Shown here: piece by piece, positions 33,150 to 41,696 of the stretch
Position numbering within the stretch: the stretch's first letter is position 1
How the letters are laid out: every line of letters begins with the position of its first letter
NCBI RefSeq assembly: GCF_007845675.1
Contig: NZ_VOBR01000003.1
Location: forward strand, 62,001 to 126,000
DNA length: 64,000 bases
Reading direction: 5' to 3'
Source: Lentzea tibetensis
Lineage (GTDB): Bacteria > Actinomycetota > Actinomycetes > Mycobacteriales > Pseudonocardiaceae
Notes under the pieces: model-generated
Seen by the model: the letters and a program-made list of their open reading frames with translations, nothing else
Database searches by the model: none
What the model was told of the DNA's origin: nothing
Made by a program: the position numbers and the translations under genes

Positions 33150-34072
33150 GCGACGATCAGGCTGGTCGCGCCGTTCAGGGGGACGTGCCGGTCGAACGTC
33201 CAGCCCGCCCTGCCGAGCCAGCCGGTCATCTCGTCGGCGCTGTGCAGCCGCCCGACCTCGCTGGACAGCAGGAACTGGGCCCCCGTGAGCGCGGCGATCA
33301 TCGGCTGCGTGTGCGTCGGGTCGGTCCAGAAGTCGATCAGCAGCAGCCTGGCGTCGGACGAGCACGAGCTGCGGACGTTCTCCAGCAGCTGGACCGTCTG
33401 CGTCTCGGACAGGTGGTGCGCGACGTTGGCCAGGATCACCGCGTCGTGGCCGGACGGCAGGGGGTCGACCAGGTAGTCACCGGCCACCAGGTCGACCCCC
33501 GGTCTGGCCAGCGTCACGACCTCCGGTCTCTCGAACAGCGTGCCGTGGATGTGCGGGTGCCGGTGGATGATCGCGGTGAGGAACGAGCCGGTGCCGCCGC
33601 CGACGTCGAGCACGCGGTGGTGCGGTGCGAAGTCGTACACGGCGGTCAGCGCGGCGGCCGTGCCCGCGTTGATCGCTTCCATACCCGTTGAATAGACCTC
33701 GGTCGGGTAGTCCACAGTGGATCGCTCACCGGTGCGCGCGGCGACCTCCAGCTCGCCCCACTGCGGATAGGTGATGCGGTTCATGAAGCGCAGCATCGGC
33801 CGGAGGTCCGCCTGCGTGGTGCCGCTGAGGAACTTCTCCGACACCGGGCTGTTCCGGTAACCGCCGTCGGCGAGCTCGACGAACCCGAGCGCCACCATGG
33901 CGTTCGCCAGCAGCGACGCCGAGCGCTCCGGAACGCCCATCCGATCCGCCAGTTCCTCCGACGTGAGCGTGGATTCGGCGAGCGCCTCGAACATGCCGAG
34001 CTCGCTGCACGCGAGCAACGTCTTGGCGGCGGTGAACCCGTAGGCCACCTGGAAGATCGCGTCTGGTGTCAC
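33137..34072 (-). CDS. SAM-dependent O-methyltransferase (plant/acetylserotonin type)
   Basis: The protein has 311 residues. A helical dimerisation domain of about 90 residues (winged helix, LTSEELADRMGVPERSASLL) precedes the class I methyltransferase fold with SAM loop VLDVGGGTGSF (about 158-168), then ILANVAHHLSE, which supplies the usual catalytic His region. Such enzymes methylate hydroxyls on small aromatic metabolites. GTG 34072 is chosen for the GTGA overlap with the DedA stop. The long frame further upstream lies inside the DedA gene. Confidence 0.9.
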   Translation of the reverse strand: MTPDAIFQVAYGFTAAKTLLACSELGMFEALAESTLTSEELADRMGVPERSASLLANAMVALGFVELADGGYRNSPVSEKFLSGTTQADLRPMLRFMNRITYPQWGELEVAARTGERSTVDYPTEVYSTGMEAINAGTAAALTAVYDFAPHHRVLDVGGGTGSFLTAIIHRHPHIHGTLFERPEVVTLARPGVDLVAGDYLVDPLPSGHDAVILANVAHHLSETQTVQLLENVRSSCSSDARLLLIDFWTDPTHTQPMIAALTGAQFLLSSEVGRLHSADEMTGWLGRAGWTFDRHVPLNGATSLIVAQAA

Positions 34073-34710
34073 CGAAGCCTCCTGCGCAGCAAGTACCCAA
34101 CACCGACCATGGCGAGGAAGCCGACGGCCGAGATCATCACGATCTGTTCGACGGTCTCGGCGTAGGAGCCGGCGACGACGTACGCCACGCAGATCGGCAC
34201 GGTGCCGAGCAGCGTGTACCAGAAGAAGACGTGGAACGGGGTGCGGCTGACTCCCGCCGACACACCGACGGTTTCGGCCATCATCGGCACGCCGCGGGCG
34301 ACGCCGAACAGCCACGGTCCGAACGTGCGCCACCAGCGGCTCATGTCGTGCAGCTCCTCGAGGGTGACGACCTTGCGCACGAGCCACGGGCGGGCCCACC
34401 GTCCCAGCGCGTACGCTGCGGCCGAGGAACCCATAGATCCCGCGACCGCGAGTGCCACCCCTCCGGGCACGCCGAGCGCTGTGCCGGCGAGCACGATCAG
34501 CGGCGTGCTCGGAACTGGGAGCAGCACGTCCACCACCAGCAGCGCGAGTATCACCGCCGCTGTCGTCGCCGGGTCGACCGCCCGCACCCGTTGCACCACG
34601 CCTTCGAAGTCGATGATGCCGAACGCCTCGAAGACGATCCAGCTCAGCAGCACGAAGCCGAGCACGACGAACGGGAGCAACTTCCAGCGGACTCCCGTCT
34701 CATAACTCAT
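34069..34710 (-). CDS. DedA/VTT-domain membrane protein
   Basis: The protein has 213 residues and about five hydrophobic segments. The VTT/SNARE-associated core is visible as VPSTPLIVLAGTALG (re-entrant helix) and GRWARPWLV...FGPWLFGVARGVPM. DedA and related scramblases move lipids or lipid-linked carriers across membranes and influence membrane potential. Translational coupling to the methyltransferase (4-bp overlap) is unusual and suggests a shared lipid-soluble substrate, as an inference. Confidence 0.87.
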   Translation of the reverse strand: MSYETGVRWKLLPFVVLGFVLLSWIVFEAFGIIDFEGVVQRVRAVDPATTAAVILALLVVDVLLPVPSTPLIVLAGTALGVPGGVALAVAGSMGSSAAAYALGRWARPWLVRKVVTLEELHDMSRWWRTFGPWLFGVARGVPMMAETVGVSAGVSRTPFHVFFWYTLLGTVPICVAYVVAGSYAETVEQIVMISAVGFLAMVGVGYLLRRRLR

Positions 34711-34780
34711 CGGGTGATGGTCGCCCGGCAGTCCGCGCCGGACAATCCGCCAATGGCGGACTTCCGCGAAGGAGACACGA

Positions 34781-35185
34781 ATGAGCGACGATCTCGTGCC
34801 CTTTCTGGGGCACTGGGTGATGGACCCCTCACGCAGCGCTTATTCCGGCGGTGTCCCACCGAGATCCGGGCACTACGACCTGAGGCTCGACGGCGACCGC
34901 CTGGTCGTCAGCATCGAAGGGATCCTCGGGTCCGGTGATCCCATCCGCACCGGCTACGCGCTGGACCTCAACGGCGACACGCCGATGACCGTCGGCCGGG
35001 TCGACCGCGTGCGCACGGTCATCGAGCCGCGGCGCTTCTGCACGATCGCCTACGTGGGCCCGACGCCGGTGGCGCGGGCGTGGCGCATTCTCGGCAACCT
35101 GAACGAGATGACCATCATCCAGTCCGCTTCGGACGGTCAAGGGGTGTGGCGCGACGACGTGTCCGTCTACCTGCGCCAGTACTGA
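34781..35185 (+). CDS. Small lipocalin-like hypothetical protein
   Basis: The protein has 134 residues and begins LVPFLGHWVMDPSRSAYSGGVPP. It then alternates beta strands (LDGDRLVVSIEG, YALDLNGDTPMTV, RVRTVIEPRRF), as in small lipocalin-like or START-like beta barrels that test for a bound ligand. There is no signal peptide and no cysteine pair. It is divergent from the DedA-methyltransferase operon. The ATG is preceded by AAGGAG. The function is unknown. Confidence 0.75.
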   Translation: MSDDLVPFLGHWVMDPSRSAYSGGVPPRSGHYDLRLDGDRLVVSIEGILGSGDPIRTGYALDLNGDTPMTVGRVDRVRTVIEPRRFCTIAYVGPTPVARAWRILGNLNEMTIIQSASDGQGVWRDDVSVYLRQY

Positions 35186-35186
35186 A

Positions 35187-35221
35187 CCGGGACGCGGCCA
35201 CCCCCAGCGGTCGCGTCCCGG
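35187..35221. terminator. Bidirectional terminator
   Basis: Arms CCGGGACGCGGCC and GGTCGCGTCCCGG pair over 13 bases with one G-U and a 9-base loop. The hairpin lies between two convergent genes, 2 bases after one stop and 6 before the other. Confidence 0.75.
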
Positions 35222-35226
35222 CTCTC

Positions 35227-35535
35227 TCACCCCCGGTCGTGCCGGTCCAGCAGAGCCCGCAGCGCCGCCATCTCGGCGGCGAGCGCCTCCCGGCCCTTGT
35301 TCGTGATGCTCACCCAGGTCTTGGGCCGTTTGCCGTCGTAGCCCTTCTCGACCTCCAGCAAGCCCGCTTCCTCCAGCACCGTGATGTGCCGGGAGAGGTT
35401 GCCCGCGGTGAGCTCCAAAGTGGACTTCAGGTACCCGAACTCCACGCGCTTCGCCTCGGCCGCGATGGTCAGGATGCCCAGCCGGTGCCGCTGGTGGACG
35501 GTCTCGTCGATGCCGGCGGTCGGATGCTCGGTCAC
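35227..35535 (-). CDS. Winged-helix transcriptional regulator (HTH_34/MarR-like)
   Basis: The protein has 102 residues. The winged helix reads RLGILTIAAEAKRVEFGYLKSTL, TAGNLSRHITVLEEAGLLEVEKGY, then the wing RPKTWVSITNKGREAL. This is the single-domain family that usually represses an adjacent membrane-protein operon. GTG 35535 overlaps the preceding gene by 4 bp. It is the third gene of an operon whose promoter region carries a perfect 23-bp palindrome, so autoregulation is likely. Confidence 0.88.
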   Translation of the reverse strand: MTEHPTAGIDETVHQRHRLGILTIAAEAKRVEFGYLKSTLELTAGNLSRHITVLEEAGLLEVEKGYDGKRPKTWVSITNKGREALAAEMAALRALLDRHDRG

Positions 35536-36365
35536 GGCGAGACCTTACGACGGGCCCAGGCCGCGACCAGTCCGCTGATCCCGCCGATCGCGAGCACCGC
35601 GGCGGGCAGCACCAGGTCCGCGGAGTCGTACAGCGCGGCGGGCAACGGCGGCCAGTCGTAGAACCAGATCGGCGCCACCACCACGAGTGCGACCGTGGCG
35701 GTGAAGAGCCACGCGAACACCGTGCACAGCGTGCTCCGCTCGACCCACGCGAGCCCCAGCACGCCCACGACGATCACCAGCAGCTGCCCGGCCGGGATGA
35801 CCGTGAGGAAGTGCGCGACGAGGATCAGCAGCAGGATCGCGACCGCGGTGCGGAGCTTGCGCTTGGACAGCAGCGTCGCCGCGGTCACCGCCACCACGAC
35901 CGCCGCCAGCGCCAGCGGCCAGCCGAGCCGGTTGAAGAACAGCTCGCTGAGCACCGGGACACCGAGCAGCGGCAGCGCGAGCACGAACAGCGTCACCTGC
36001 GCGTAGAGGCGCGTCGAGGTCTCGACGCCCACTCGCCCGGCTCGCCACCGGTACCACCACACGGTCGCCAGGAACCCCACCGCGAGCGCGGCGAGCCAGT
36101 AGAAGTCCTGCGCCAGCGACGGGAAGTACCCGCCGATCCGCATGCCCTGACCGGTCGGGTGCAGCCAGTGCCACAGCTCCGGCATGCCGTTCGACGACCA
36201 CGAGCACCCCGGCGGGCACTCCGGCCGCAGGTAGAACGGGACCGCTCCCACGATCAGGGCCGCGAACAGCAGGAACGGGGCCCAGTAGCCGTGCCGGTCG
36301 TCACGGGCCCGCGCGCGCAGCCGGGCCAGCTCGTCCAGCAACCCCTTGGGATCAGTGCTGTTCAC
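35532..36365 (-). CDS. Polytopic membrane protein (paralogue of next gene)
   Basis: The protein has 277 residues with about seven hydrophobic segments. It starts with a cytoplasmic helix (LLDELARLRARARDDRHGYWAPFLLF) and contains VWWYRWRAGRVGVET and GLAWVERSTL, both repeated in the neighbouring gene. Two cysteines flank the first external loop (CPPGC). GTG 36365 makes a 14-bp overlap with the upstream paralogue. I do not know a function; the pair with a winged-helix regulator is a recurring actinobacterial arrangement. Confidence 0.82.
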   Translation of the reverse strand: MNSTDPKGLLDELARLRARARDDRHGYWAPFLLFAALIVGAVPFYLRPECPPGCSWSSNGMPELWHWLHPTGQGMRIGGYFPSLAQDFYWLAALAVGFLATVWWYRWRAGRVGVETSTRLYAQVTLFVLALPLLGVPVLSELFFNRLGWPLALAAVVVAVTAATLLSKRKLRTAVAILLLILVAHFLTVIPAGQLLVIVVGVLGLAWVERSTLCTVFAWLFTATVALVVVAPIWFYDWPPLPAALYDSADLVLPAAVLAIGGISGLVAAWARRKVSP

Positions 36366-37230
36366 GGCTCACCGCCTGAGCGGCCAGCCCGGCGACGCCG
36401 CCGAGCAGAAGCACTGCTGCCGGGAGCAGGACGTCGTCACCGACGAACTGCGGGAGGCCGAGCCGCCAGAACACGTTCTCCATCGTGTAGAGCGTCGTGA
36501 GCAGCGCGCTGATCGTGAACACCAGCGCGATCACGGCGAACAGGGTGCTGCGCTCCACCCACGCCAGCGCGAGCAGTCCGACGGCCAGCACGAGGAACTG
36601 CCCGTGCCCCACCATGCTCAGCGCGACGAGCAACGTCGTGCTGACCAGCACCGCGGGCACGCACACCGCGAGCGCGACCCGGCGCGACGGGTTCCGCCTC
36701 ATCGCGACGATCGCGACGACGACGGCCACCAGCAGCAGTGCCGCGACCGCCGTGCGGGCGCCGTTCAGCCACCAGCCCATGATGTTGACGGTCGCGCTGA
36801 CGAACCAGAGCACCGGCACACCGACCAGCGGTACGGCGAGTGCGAGCGACGTCGCCACCGCGTACGTGCGGGTCGGGGTCTCGACCCCGGTCCGCTGGGC
36901 GCGCCACCGGTACCACCGCACGGTCGCGAGGAAGCCGAGCACCAGCACGGCCGTCCAGTACAGGCCGAGCGCCAGCGGATGCTCCAGCGGTTCGATGACC
37001 GGGTAGTAGAGCCGGAACGGGTCGACGTACGTGCCGAACAGCCGCCAGCCGACGCCGTAATCGACGTGGACGCCTCCGACCGGGAGCTCCTTCGGTGCGT
37101 ACAGCGGCATGGCCGCGAACGTCAGCACGCCGAACAGGAGCAGTGGGAACCAGTAGCCGTGCCGGTCGTGGCGCACACGTTTGCGCAGGCCGGACAGCTC
37201 TTCGAGCAGCACTTTCGGATCATCGGTCAT
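36352..37230 (-). CDS. Polytopic membrane protein, first gene of regulated operon
   Basis: The protein has 292 residues with seven or so hydrophobic segments. It is a clear paralogue of the next gene: LLEELSGLRKRVRHDRHGYWFPLLLFG, VRWYRWRAQRTGVET and LALAWVERSTL match its words at the same positions. The ATG at 37230 has GGGGGA 6 bases upstream. The operator palindrome lies 31-53 bases before the start. The shared HDRHGYW motif at the membrane boundary could bind a headgroup or metal, but this is speculation. Confidence 0.82.
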   Translation of the reverse strand: MTDDPKVLLEELSGLRKRVRHDRHGYWFPLLLFGVLTFAAMPLYAPKELPVGGVHVDYGVGWRLFGTYVDPFRLYYPVIEPLEHPLALGLYWTAVLVLGFLATVRWYRWRAQRTGVETPTRTYAVATSLALAVPLVGVPVLWFVSATVNIMGWWLNGARTAVAALLLVAVVVAIVAMRRNPSRRVALAVCVPAVLVSTTLLVALSMVGHGQFLVLAVGLLALAWVERSTLFAVIALVFTISALLTTLYTMENVFWRLGLPQFVGDDVLLPAAVLLLGGVAGLAAQAVSREQH

Positions 37231-37260
37231 GTGTCATCCCCCAACTTCGCCATGACGCAA

Positions 37261-37283
37261 TCAGGTTTGCATTGCAAACCTGA
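37261..37283. promoter_or_regulatory. Perfect 23-bp palindromic operator
   Basis: Arms TCAGGTTTGCA and TGCAAACCTGA are exact reverse complements around a single T. It sits between the operon of two membrane proteins plus regulator (start at 37230) and the convergent-facing 3' end of the ABC1 kinase gene. The lack of a loop and its place in a promoter argue for an operator rather than a terminator. Confidence 0.75.
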
Positions 37284-37288
37284 CGCTG

Positions 37289-39175
37289 TCAAGCGCGCGG
37301 TCGGAAGATGGTGACCACCACGCGGAGGCCCAGCAGCACGCTGATGACCAGCAGGTTGTAGCCGAACACCTGGTACAGGGTGATCTCCGAGCCGACCTGC
37401 GGTCCGCCTGCCGAACCCAGCAGGAGGACGCCCATCAGGCCCGCGGTGGCGCCGAGGACGGTGAGCATGACCTGGTGCAGCAGCCCGGTGACGAACGACC
37501 GGTCGCGCTCGTCGGAGAACAGCCGGATGGACAGCCCGAGGCGGCCCTGTTCGAGCGCGCTGGTGATGCGTTCGACCCGGCGCGGCAGCCGGCGCAGCAT
37601 CGGCAGCATCGAGTGCAGTTCCTCGGTCACGTTGCGGCGCAACGACTCCGGCGTCAGGTGCTCGCTGATCTGCGCGCCGGCGAACGCCCGCGACTCGACG
37701 ACGATGTTGAAGCCCGGCGCGATCACGCCGAGCGTGCCCTCCAGCGTCGCCAGCGCGCGGAACACGGCCGCGATCTCCGGCGGGATGCTCAGCCCGTACC
37801 GGTGGACGAGCTTGAACAGGTCGCCGAACATCTCGACGTCCGGCCGCATCCCGGCGCTCAGGTGCCGCGCCATGAACTGTCCCAGCGCGCGTTCGAGGCG
37901 TTGCTCGTCGATCTCCTCCGGCCGGTTCACCAGTTCCAGCAACGAGTCCGTGAGTCCGGCCGGGTCGCCGCGGTCGATGGCGAGCAGCAGCCGTTGCAGC
38001 GCCGCGCGTAGCATGCTGTCGATGCGGCCGACGGAGCCGAAGTCGAGCATGCCGAGCCGTCCGTCGGACAGCAGCATGACGTTGCCGGGGTGCGGGTCCG
38101 CGTGGAAGACGCCGTCGAGCATCACCTGGCGCAGCACGAACTGGAGCAGCGTGCGCGCGAGGTCCGCGTCGTCGAGCGACGCGGCGCGCAACGGGACGCC
38201 GTCCAGCCGGTCCATCACCAGAACCCGTGCGGTGCACAGCTCCTCGTGCACGCGGGGGAGTCCGACGGCGTCGCTCGACGTCGCGGTCACCGCGGCGATG
38301 TTGCGCGCCTCGACCCGGAAGTCCAGCTCCTCGCGCAACGCGACGGCGAACCCGGCTGCCAGGTCGCGCACGCCCATCGCGCGGCCCCACCTGGTGCGCT
38401 GCAACGTGTTCGCGAGCCGGTCGACGATGTCGAGGTCACCTTCGGCGACGCGCCGGACGCCCGGCCGCTGCACCTTCACGACCACCTCGGCGCCGCTCTT
38501 CAGCCGAGCGCGGTGCACCTGGGCGATGGACGCCGCGGCGATCGGCACCTCGTCGAACTCGTCGAAGACGTCGCCGAGCTCGGCCTTCAATACCTCCCGC
38601 ACCTGGTCCCACGGCGCGGCGGGAACGTTGTCCTGCAACAACGACAGCTCGTCGACGAACTCGGGTGCCAGCAGGTCCGGCCGCGTCGACAGCACCTGGC
38701 CGAGCTTCACGAACGTCACGCCCCCGTCCTCCAGCGCGAGCCGCAGCGACCGCGCCAGCCCGGACGACGTGCGTTCGCGCCCGCGCAGGTAAGGGCCGAG
38801 CCCGTGCTGGAACGCGATGGACGTGATGCGCGAGTACCGGCGGGTGCGCGCGATCCGCCGGCGCAACGCGCGCCACCAGTCGGTCGGCGGCGGGATGGAG
38901 CCAGTTGGGACGATGATTTCCGCGAACGTCAGCAGACCGATCACCATCAGCAGCGTGATGCCGAGCTGCACGGAGGCCAGCGCGGACCCGGCCTGCTCGA
39001 TCCGCGTCGCACTGAAAATTCCGGAGGTGAACGACAGGCCGAGCAGGCACGCGATCGCCGTCCGGACCAGGCCGATCCGCAGGCCGAGGATTCTCCGCGC
39101 GGCCAGCGCCATGCCCAGGATGAGCAACACGAACGTGACAGGTACGCCGACCGTGTACAGCAGGAAGTCGTTCAC
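37289..39175 (-). CDS. ABC1/UbiB-family atypical protein kinase
   Basis: The protein has 628 residues. Three or four N-terminal hydrophobic segments (to about 95) precede the ABC1 domain with KLGQ (about 155), the alanine-rich loop AAASIAQVH in place of a P-loop, HADPHPGN (about 357) and DFG (about 375). Two more helices close the C-terminus. ABC1 proteins are ATPases that support lipid or quinone metabolism. The start is uncertain. GTG 39175 puts the first helix at the N-terminus, but ATG 39217 has a better RBS (GAGAGG) and would add 14 residues. Confidence 0.88.
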   Translation of the reverse strand: MNDFLLYTVGVPVTFVLLILGMALAARRILGLRIGLVRTAIACLLGLSFTSGIFSATRIEQAGSALASVQLGITLLMVIGLLTFAEIIVPTGSIPPPTDWWRALRRRIARTRRYSRITSIAFQHGLGPYLRGRERTSSGLARSLRLALEDGGVTFVKLGQVLSTRPDLLAPEFVDELSLLQDNVPAAPWDQVREVLKAELGDVFDEFDEVPIAAASIAQVHRARLKSGAEVVVKVQRPGVRRVAEGDLDIVDRLANTLQRTRWGRAMGVRDLAAGFAVALREELDFRVEARNIAAVTATSSDAVGLPRVHEELCTARVLVMDRLDGVPLRAASLDDADLARTLLQFVLRQVMLDGVFHADPHPGNVMLLSDGRLGMLDFGSVGRIDSMLRAALQRLLLAIDRGDPAGLTDSLLELVNRPEEIDEQRLERALGQFMARHLSAGMRPDVEMFGDLFKLVHRYGLSIPPEIAAVFRALATLEGTLGVIAPGFNIVVESRAFAGAQISEHLTPESLRRNVTEELHSMLPMLRRLPRRVERITSALEQGRLGLSIRLFSDERDRSFVTGLLHQVMLTVLGATAGLMGVLLLGSAGGPQVGSEITLYQVFGYNLLVISVLLGLRVVVTIFRPRA

Positions 39176-39209
39176 GTTTCCGCAGGCTAGATCACCTTTA
39201 CTGAGAGTC

Positions 39210-39221
39210 CCATACATCGGA
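39210..39221 (+). promoter_or_regulatory. Candidate operator of the GH95-like gene
   Basis: CCATACATCGGA is an exact 12-base match to the motif before the GH29 fucosidase (26394-26405). It has the same orientation relative to its gene, and the following CGAA against TGAA extends the match to 15 of 16. It lies about 103 bases before the start codon. A partial copy ATCCGATGAAT occurs near 39280. Confidence 0.55.
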
Positions 39222-39323
39222 CGAACCTCTCGGTTCAAGTACGTGAATGCCCCTTGACGGGGTGTCCCAGGTCACGAAAGATCCGATGAATCGCCGCCCT
39301 GCACAGCGAAGTGAGGAGCCACG

Positions 39324-41597
39324 GTGGTAGAGGTGAACCGACGCACGCTCATCGGCGGCGCGTTGGCCGGTGTAGCGGGAAGCGCTCTCCTGCCCGACCT
39401 CGCGCACGCGCGAGACGGCTTCAGCTGGAAGGACTTCATCGGCTCTTCCGACATGATCTGGAAGAAGATGCCGACGACCTGGTTCGACGGGCCGTTCCTC
39501 GGCAACGGCTTCCTCGGGTCGGGCATCTACCAGGAGCCCGGCAAGAACGCGATCCGCTTCAACGTCCAGCACTCGCAGGTGCAGGACCACCGGCCGGAGT
39601 TCGGTGCGCTGTTCGGCCTCGCCCGGCTGCCCATCGGGTACTTCACCCTCGAACCGGTCGGCGCGATCACGGCGATCGACCTGCGGCTCGACCTGTGGAA
39701 CGCCGAGCTGGTGGGCACGATCACCACGGCGGCGGGCAGCCTGCGCATCCGGGCGTTCATCCACAGCAGACGCGACGTGTTCGCGGTCGACGTGCAGGCG
39801 ACGGACGGCGAGCGCGCCTTCAAGTGGGTCTTCAACCCCGCCAAGGCGATCAGCCCGCGCACCGACCCCAAGTGGAACCGGCCCCCGCCCGTCGGCTTCA
39901 CCGACAACCCGCCGGTGCAGCTCACCAGCAGCGGTGACGTGAAGCTGGCCGTGCAGCCGTTGAACGCGGGCGGCGAGCACGTCACCGCGTGGCGCGAGGA
40001 CACCCGAGGAACACGTCGCACGCTCTACACGACCGTCACGTGGTCGCACCCGGACAAGACGTCCGTGCGGCGCGCGTTGCAGAACCTCAGGTGCGGTTCG
40101 GTCGAGTCGATGGCCGTGCAGCACCGGATGTGGTGGCACGACTACTACCAGCACAGCTTTCTGTCCATTCCGGACAAGAAGCTGCAGAGCTTCTACTGGA
40201 TCCAGTTCTACAAGCTCGCCAGCGCCGCGCGGAAGGACGCGCCCGCGATGGCGACGTGCGGTCCGTGGCTGGAGAACACGCCGTGGCCCGCGACGTGGTG
40301 GAACCTCAACGTGCAGCTGGAGTACTGGCTCATCCACGGCTCCAACCACCTCGAGCTCGACGCCGTCACGCACTCGATCGACAAGTACCGCGACGCGCTC
40401 GTCGAGCAGGTGCCCGCGGAGTACCGGCACGACTCGGCCGGTGTGCCGCGCACGACGGACATGACCGTCAACAACGGCGCCGGCATCGGCAACTCCGGGT
40501 ACGGCGTCGGCATTCCCGGCAAGGACGTTCCCACGCCCGAGGTCGGCAACCTCGCGTGGACGATGCACAACGTCTGGCTCAGCTACCGGCACACCATGGA
40601 CGAGCGGATCCTGCGCAACGTGCTGTTCCCGTTGCTGCGCAGGGCGATCAACTACTACTTCCACTTCCTCACCAAGGGCGCCGACGGCAAGCTGCACCTG
40701 CCGTTCACGTTCTCGCCCGAGTACGGCGTGAACGCGGCGGACTGCAACTACGACCTGTCGCTGATCCGCTGGGGCTGCCAGACGCTGATCGACTCGGCGA
40801 AGACCCTGCGCATCAACGACCCGCTCGCGGGCAAGTGGCGCGAGGTGCTCGACACGCTGACGCCGTACCCGGTCGACCAGAACGGCTACATGATCGGCGC
40901 GGGCGTGCCGTTCGCGAAGTCGCACCGGCACTACTCGCACCTGCTGCAGGTCTACCCGCTGTACGAGGTCACCTGGGAGAACGCGGCGAACCGGCAGCTG
41001 ATCGAGACCTCGCTCAACCACTGGATCAGCTTCGAGGGCGCGCTCCAGGGCTACACGTTCACGGGTGCGGCGTCGATCTCGGCGCAGATGCTGCGCGGCG
41101 ACAAGGCCGAGTTCTACCTCGGCGAGCTGATGCGCAGGTACATCAAGCCGAACACGATGTACCAGGAGAGCGGCCCGGTCATCGAGACGCCGCTCTCCGC
41201 GGTGCAGTCGATGTACGACATGCTCTGCCAGAGCTGGGGCGACGTGATCCGGGTGTTCCCGGCCGTGCCCGCCTCGTGGGGCGACATCTCGCTGGACGAC
41301 TTCCGCACGCAGGGCGCGTTCCTGCTCAGCGCGTCCCGGCAGGGCGGCACCACGCGGTGGGTCAAGGTGCACAGCGAGGCGGGCGCGCCGTGCGTGCTGC
41401 GCGTCGCGATCACCGACCCGGAGGTGCGCGACCGGTACGGGCGGCCGAAGCGGTTCACCGTGCTGCCCAACGGCGATCTCAGGATCGACCTGCGGCGCGG
41501 CGAGACGGCCGTGGTCCACAAGCGCGGCGACCGGCCCGACCTCAACGTCGGACCGGTCATCGGCGCCCCGGCAGCCCCGTGGGGTCTGCCGGTGTGA
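39324..41597 (+). CDS. Exported glycoside hydrolase, GH95-like (alpha-L-fucosidase/galactosidase type)
   Basis: The protein has 757 residues. A twin-arginine signal (NRRTLIGGALAG, R6-R7) exports it folded. The N-terminal beta domain starts with PFLGNGFLGSGIYQEPGKN, which resembles the GH95 N-terminal motif LGNGRLGAM. The middle (about 270-620) is an (alpha/alpha)6 barrel (KLQSFYWIQFYKLASAA, TWWNLNVQLEYW, HRHYSHLLQVYPL), and a GH95-type C-terminal beta domain follows (VIRVFPAVPASWGDI). GH95 enzymes cleave terminal fucose or L-galactose residues. GTG 39324 has GAGGAG 6 bases upstream. The shared promoter motif links it to the GH29 enzyme. Confidence 0.82.
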   Translation: MVEVNRRTLIGGALAGVAGSALLPDLAHARDGFSWKDFIGSSDMIWKKMPTTWFDGPFLGNGFLGSGIYQEPGKNAIRFNVQHSQVQDHRPEFGALFGLARLPIGYFTLEPVGAITAIDLRLDLWNAELVGTITTAAGSLRIRAFIHSRRDVFAVDVQATDGERAFKWVFNPAKAISPRTDPKWNRPPPVGFTDNPPVQLTSSGDVKLAVQPLNAGGEHVTAWREDTRGTRRTLYTTVTWSHPDKTSVRRALQNLRCGSVESMAVQHRMWWHDYYQHSFLSIPDKKLQSFYWIQFYKLASAARKDAPAMATCGPWLENTPWPATWWNLNVQLEYWLIHGSNHLELDAVTHSIDKYRDALVEQVPAEYRHDSAGVPRTTDMTVNNGAGIGNSGYGVGIPGKDVPTPEVGNLAWTMHNVWLSYRHTMDERILRNVLFPLLRRAINYYFHFLTKGADGKLHLPFTFSPEYGVNAADCNYDLSLIRWGCQTLIDSAKTLRINDPLAGKWREVLDTLTPYPVDQNGYMIGAGVPFAKSHRHYSHLLQVYPLYEVTWENAANRQLIETSLNHWISFEGALQGYTFTGAASISAQMLRGDKAEFYLGELMRRYIKPNTMYQESGPVIETPLSAVQSMYDMLCQSWGDVIRVFPAVPASWGDISLDDFRTQGAFLLSASRQGGTTRWVKVHSEAGAPCVLRVAITDPEVRDRYGRPKRFTVLPNGDLRIDLRRGETAVVHKRGDRPDLNVGPVIGAPAAPWGLPV

Positions 41598-41601
41598 TGC
41601 A

Positions 41602-41681
41602 TCGCCGGGGTCCCACTGCGACGGCGGTGCGGTGGGGCCCCGGCGAGCAGAAACGCCCCCCGCTGTAACGGAGGCGGGGGC
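41602..41681 (+). terminator. Double hairpin terminator after the GH95-like gene
   Basis: The first hairpin has 15-bp arms (41602-41616 and 41632-41646, one G-U), beginning 5 bases after the stop. A second hairpin follows with CCCCCGC (41657-41663) and GCGGGGG (41674-41680). The SSI gene ends convergently 16 bases later, so the second stem may serve that strand. Confidence 0.75.
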
Positions 41682-41696
41682 ACTTGCCCAGATACG

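Noticed and set aside
29054-34710. Small natural-product cluster (SDR, P450, desaturase, methyltransferase)
   Set aside because: No core synthase, terpene cyclase or carrier protein is present and the genes are on mixed strands with their own regulators, so a biosynthetic cluster call is not supported.
37261-37283. Terminator reading of the 23-bp palindrome
   Set aside because: A one-base centre cannot form a hairpin loop without opening the stem, and it sits in a promoter region. An operator is more likely, though part of it could still stop ABC1-kinase readthrough.
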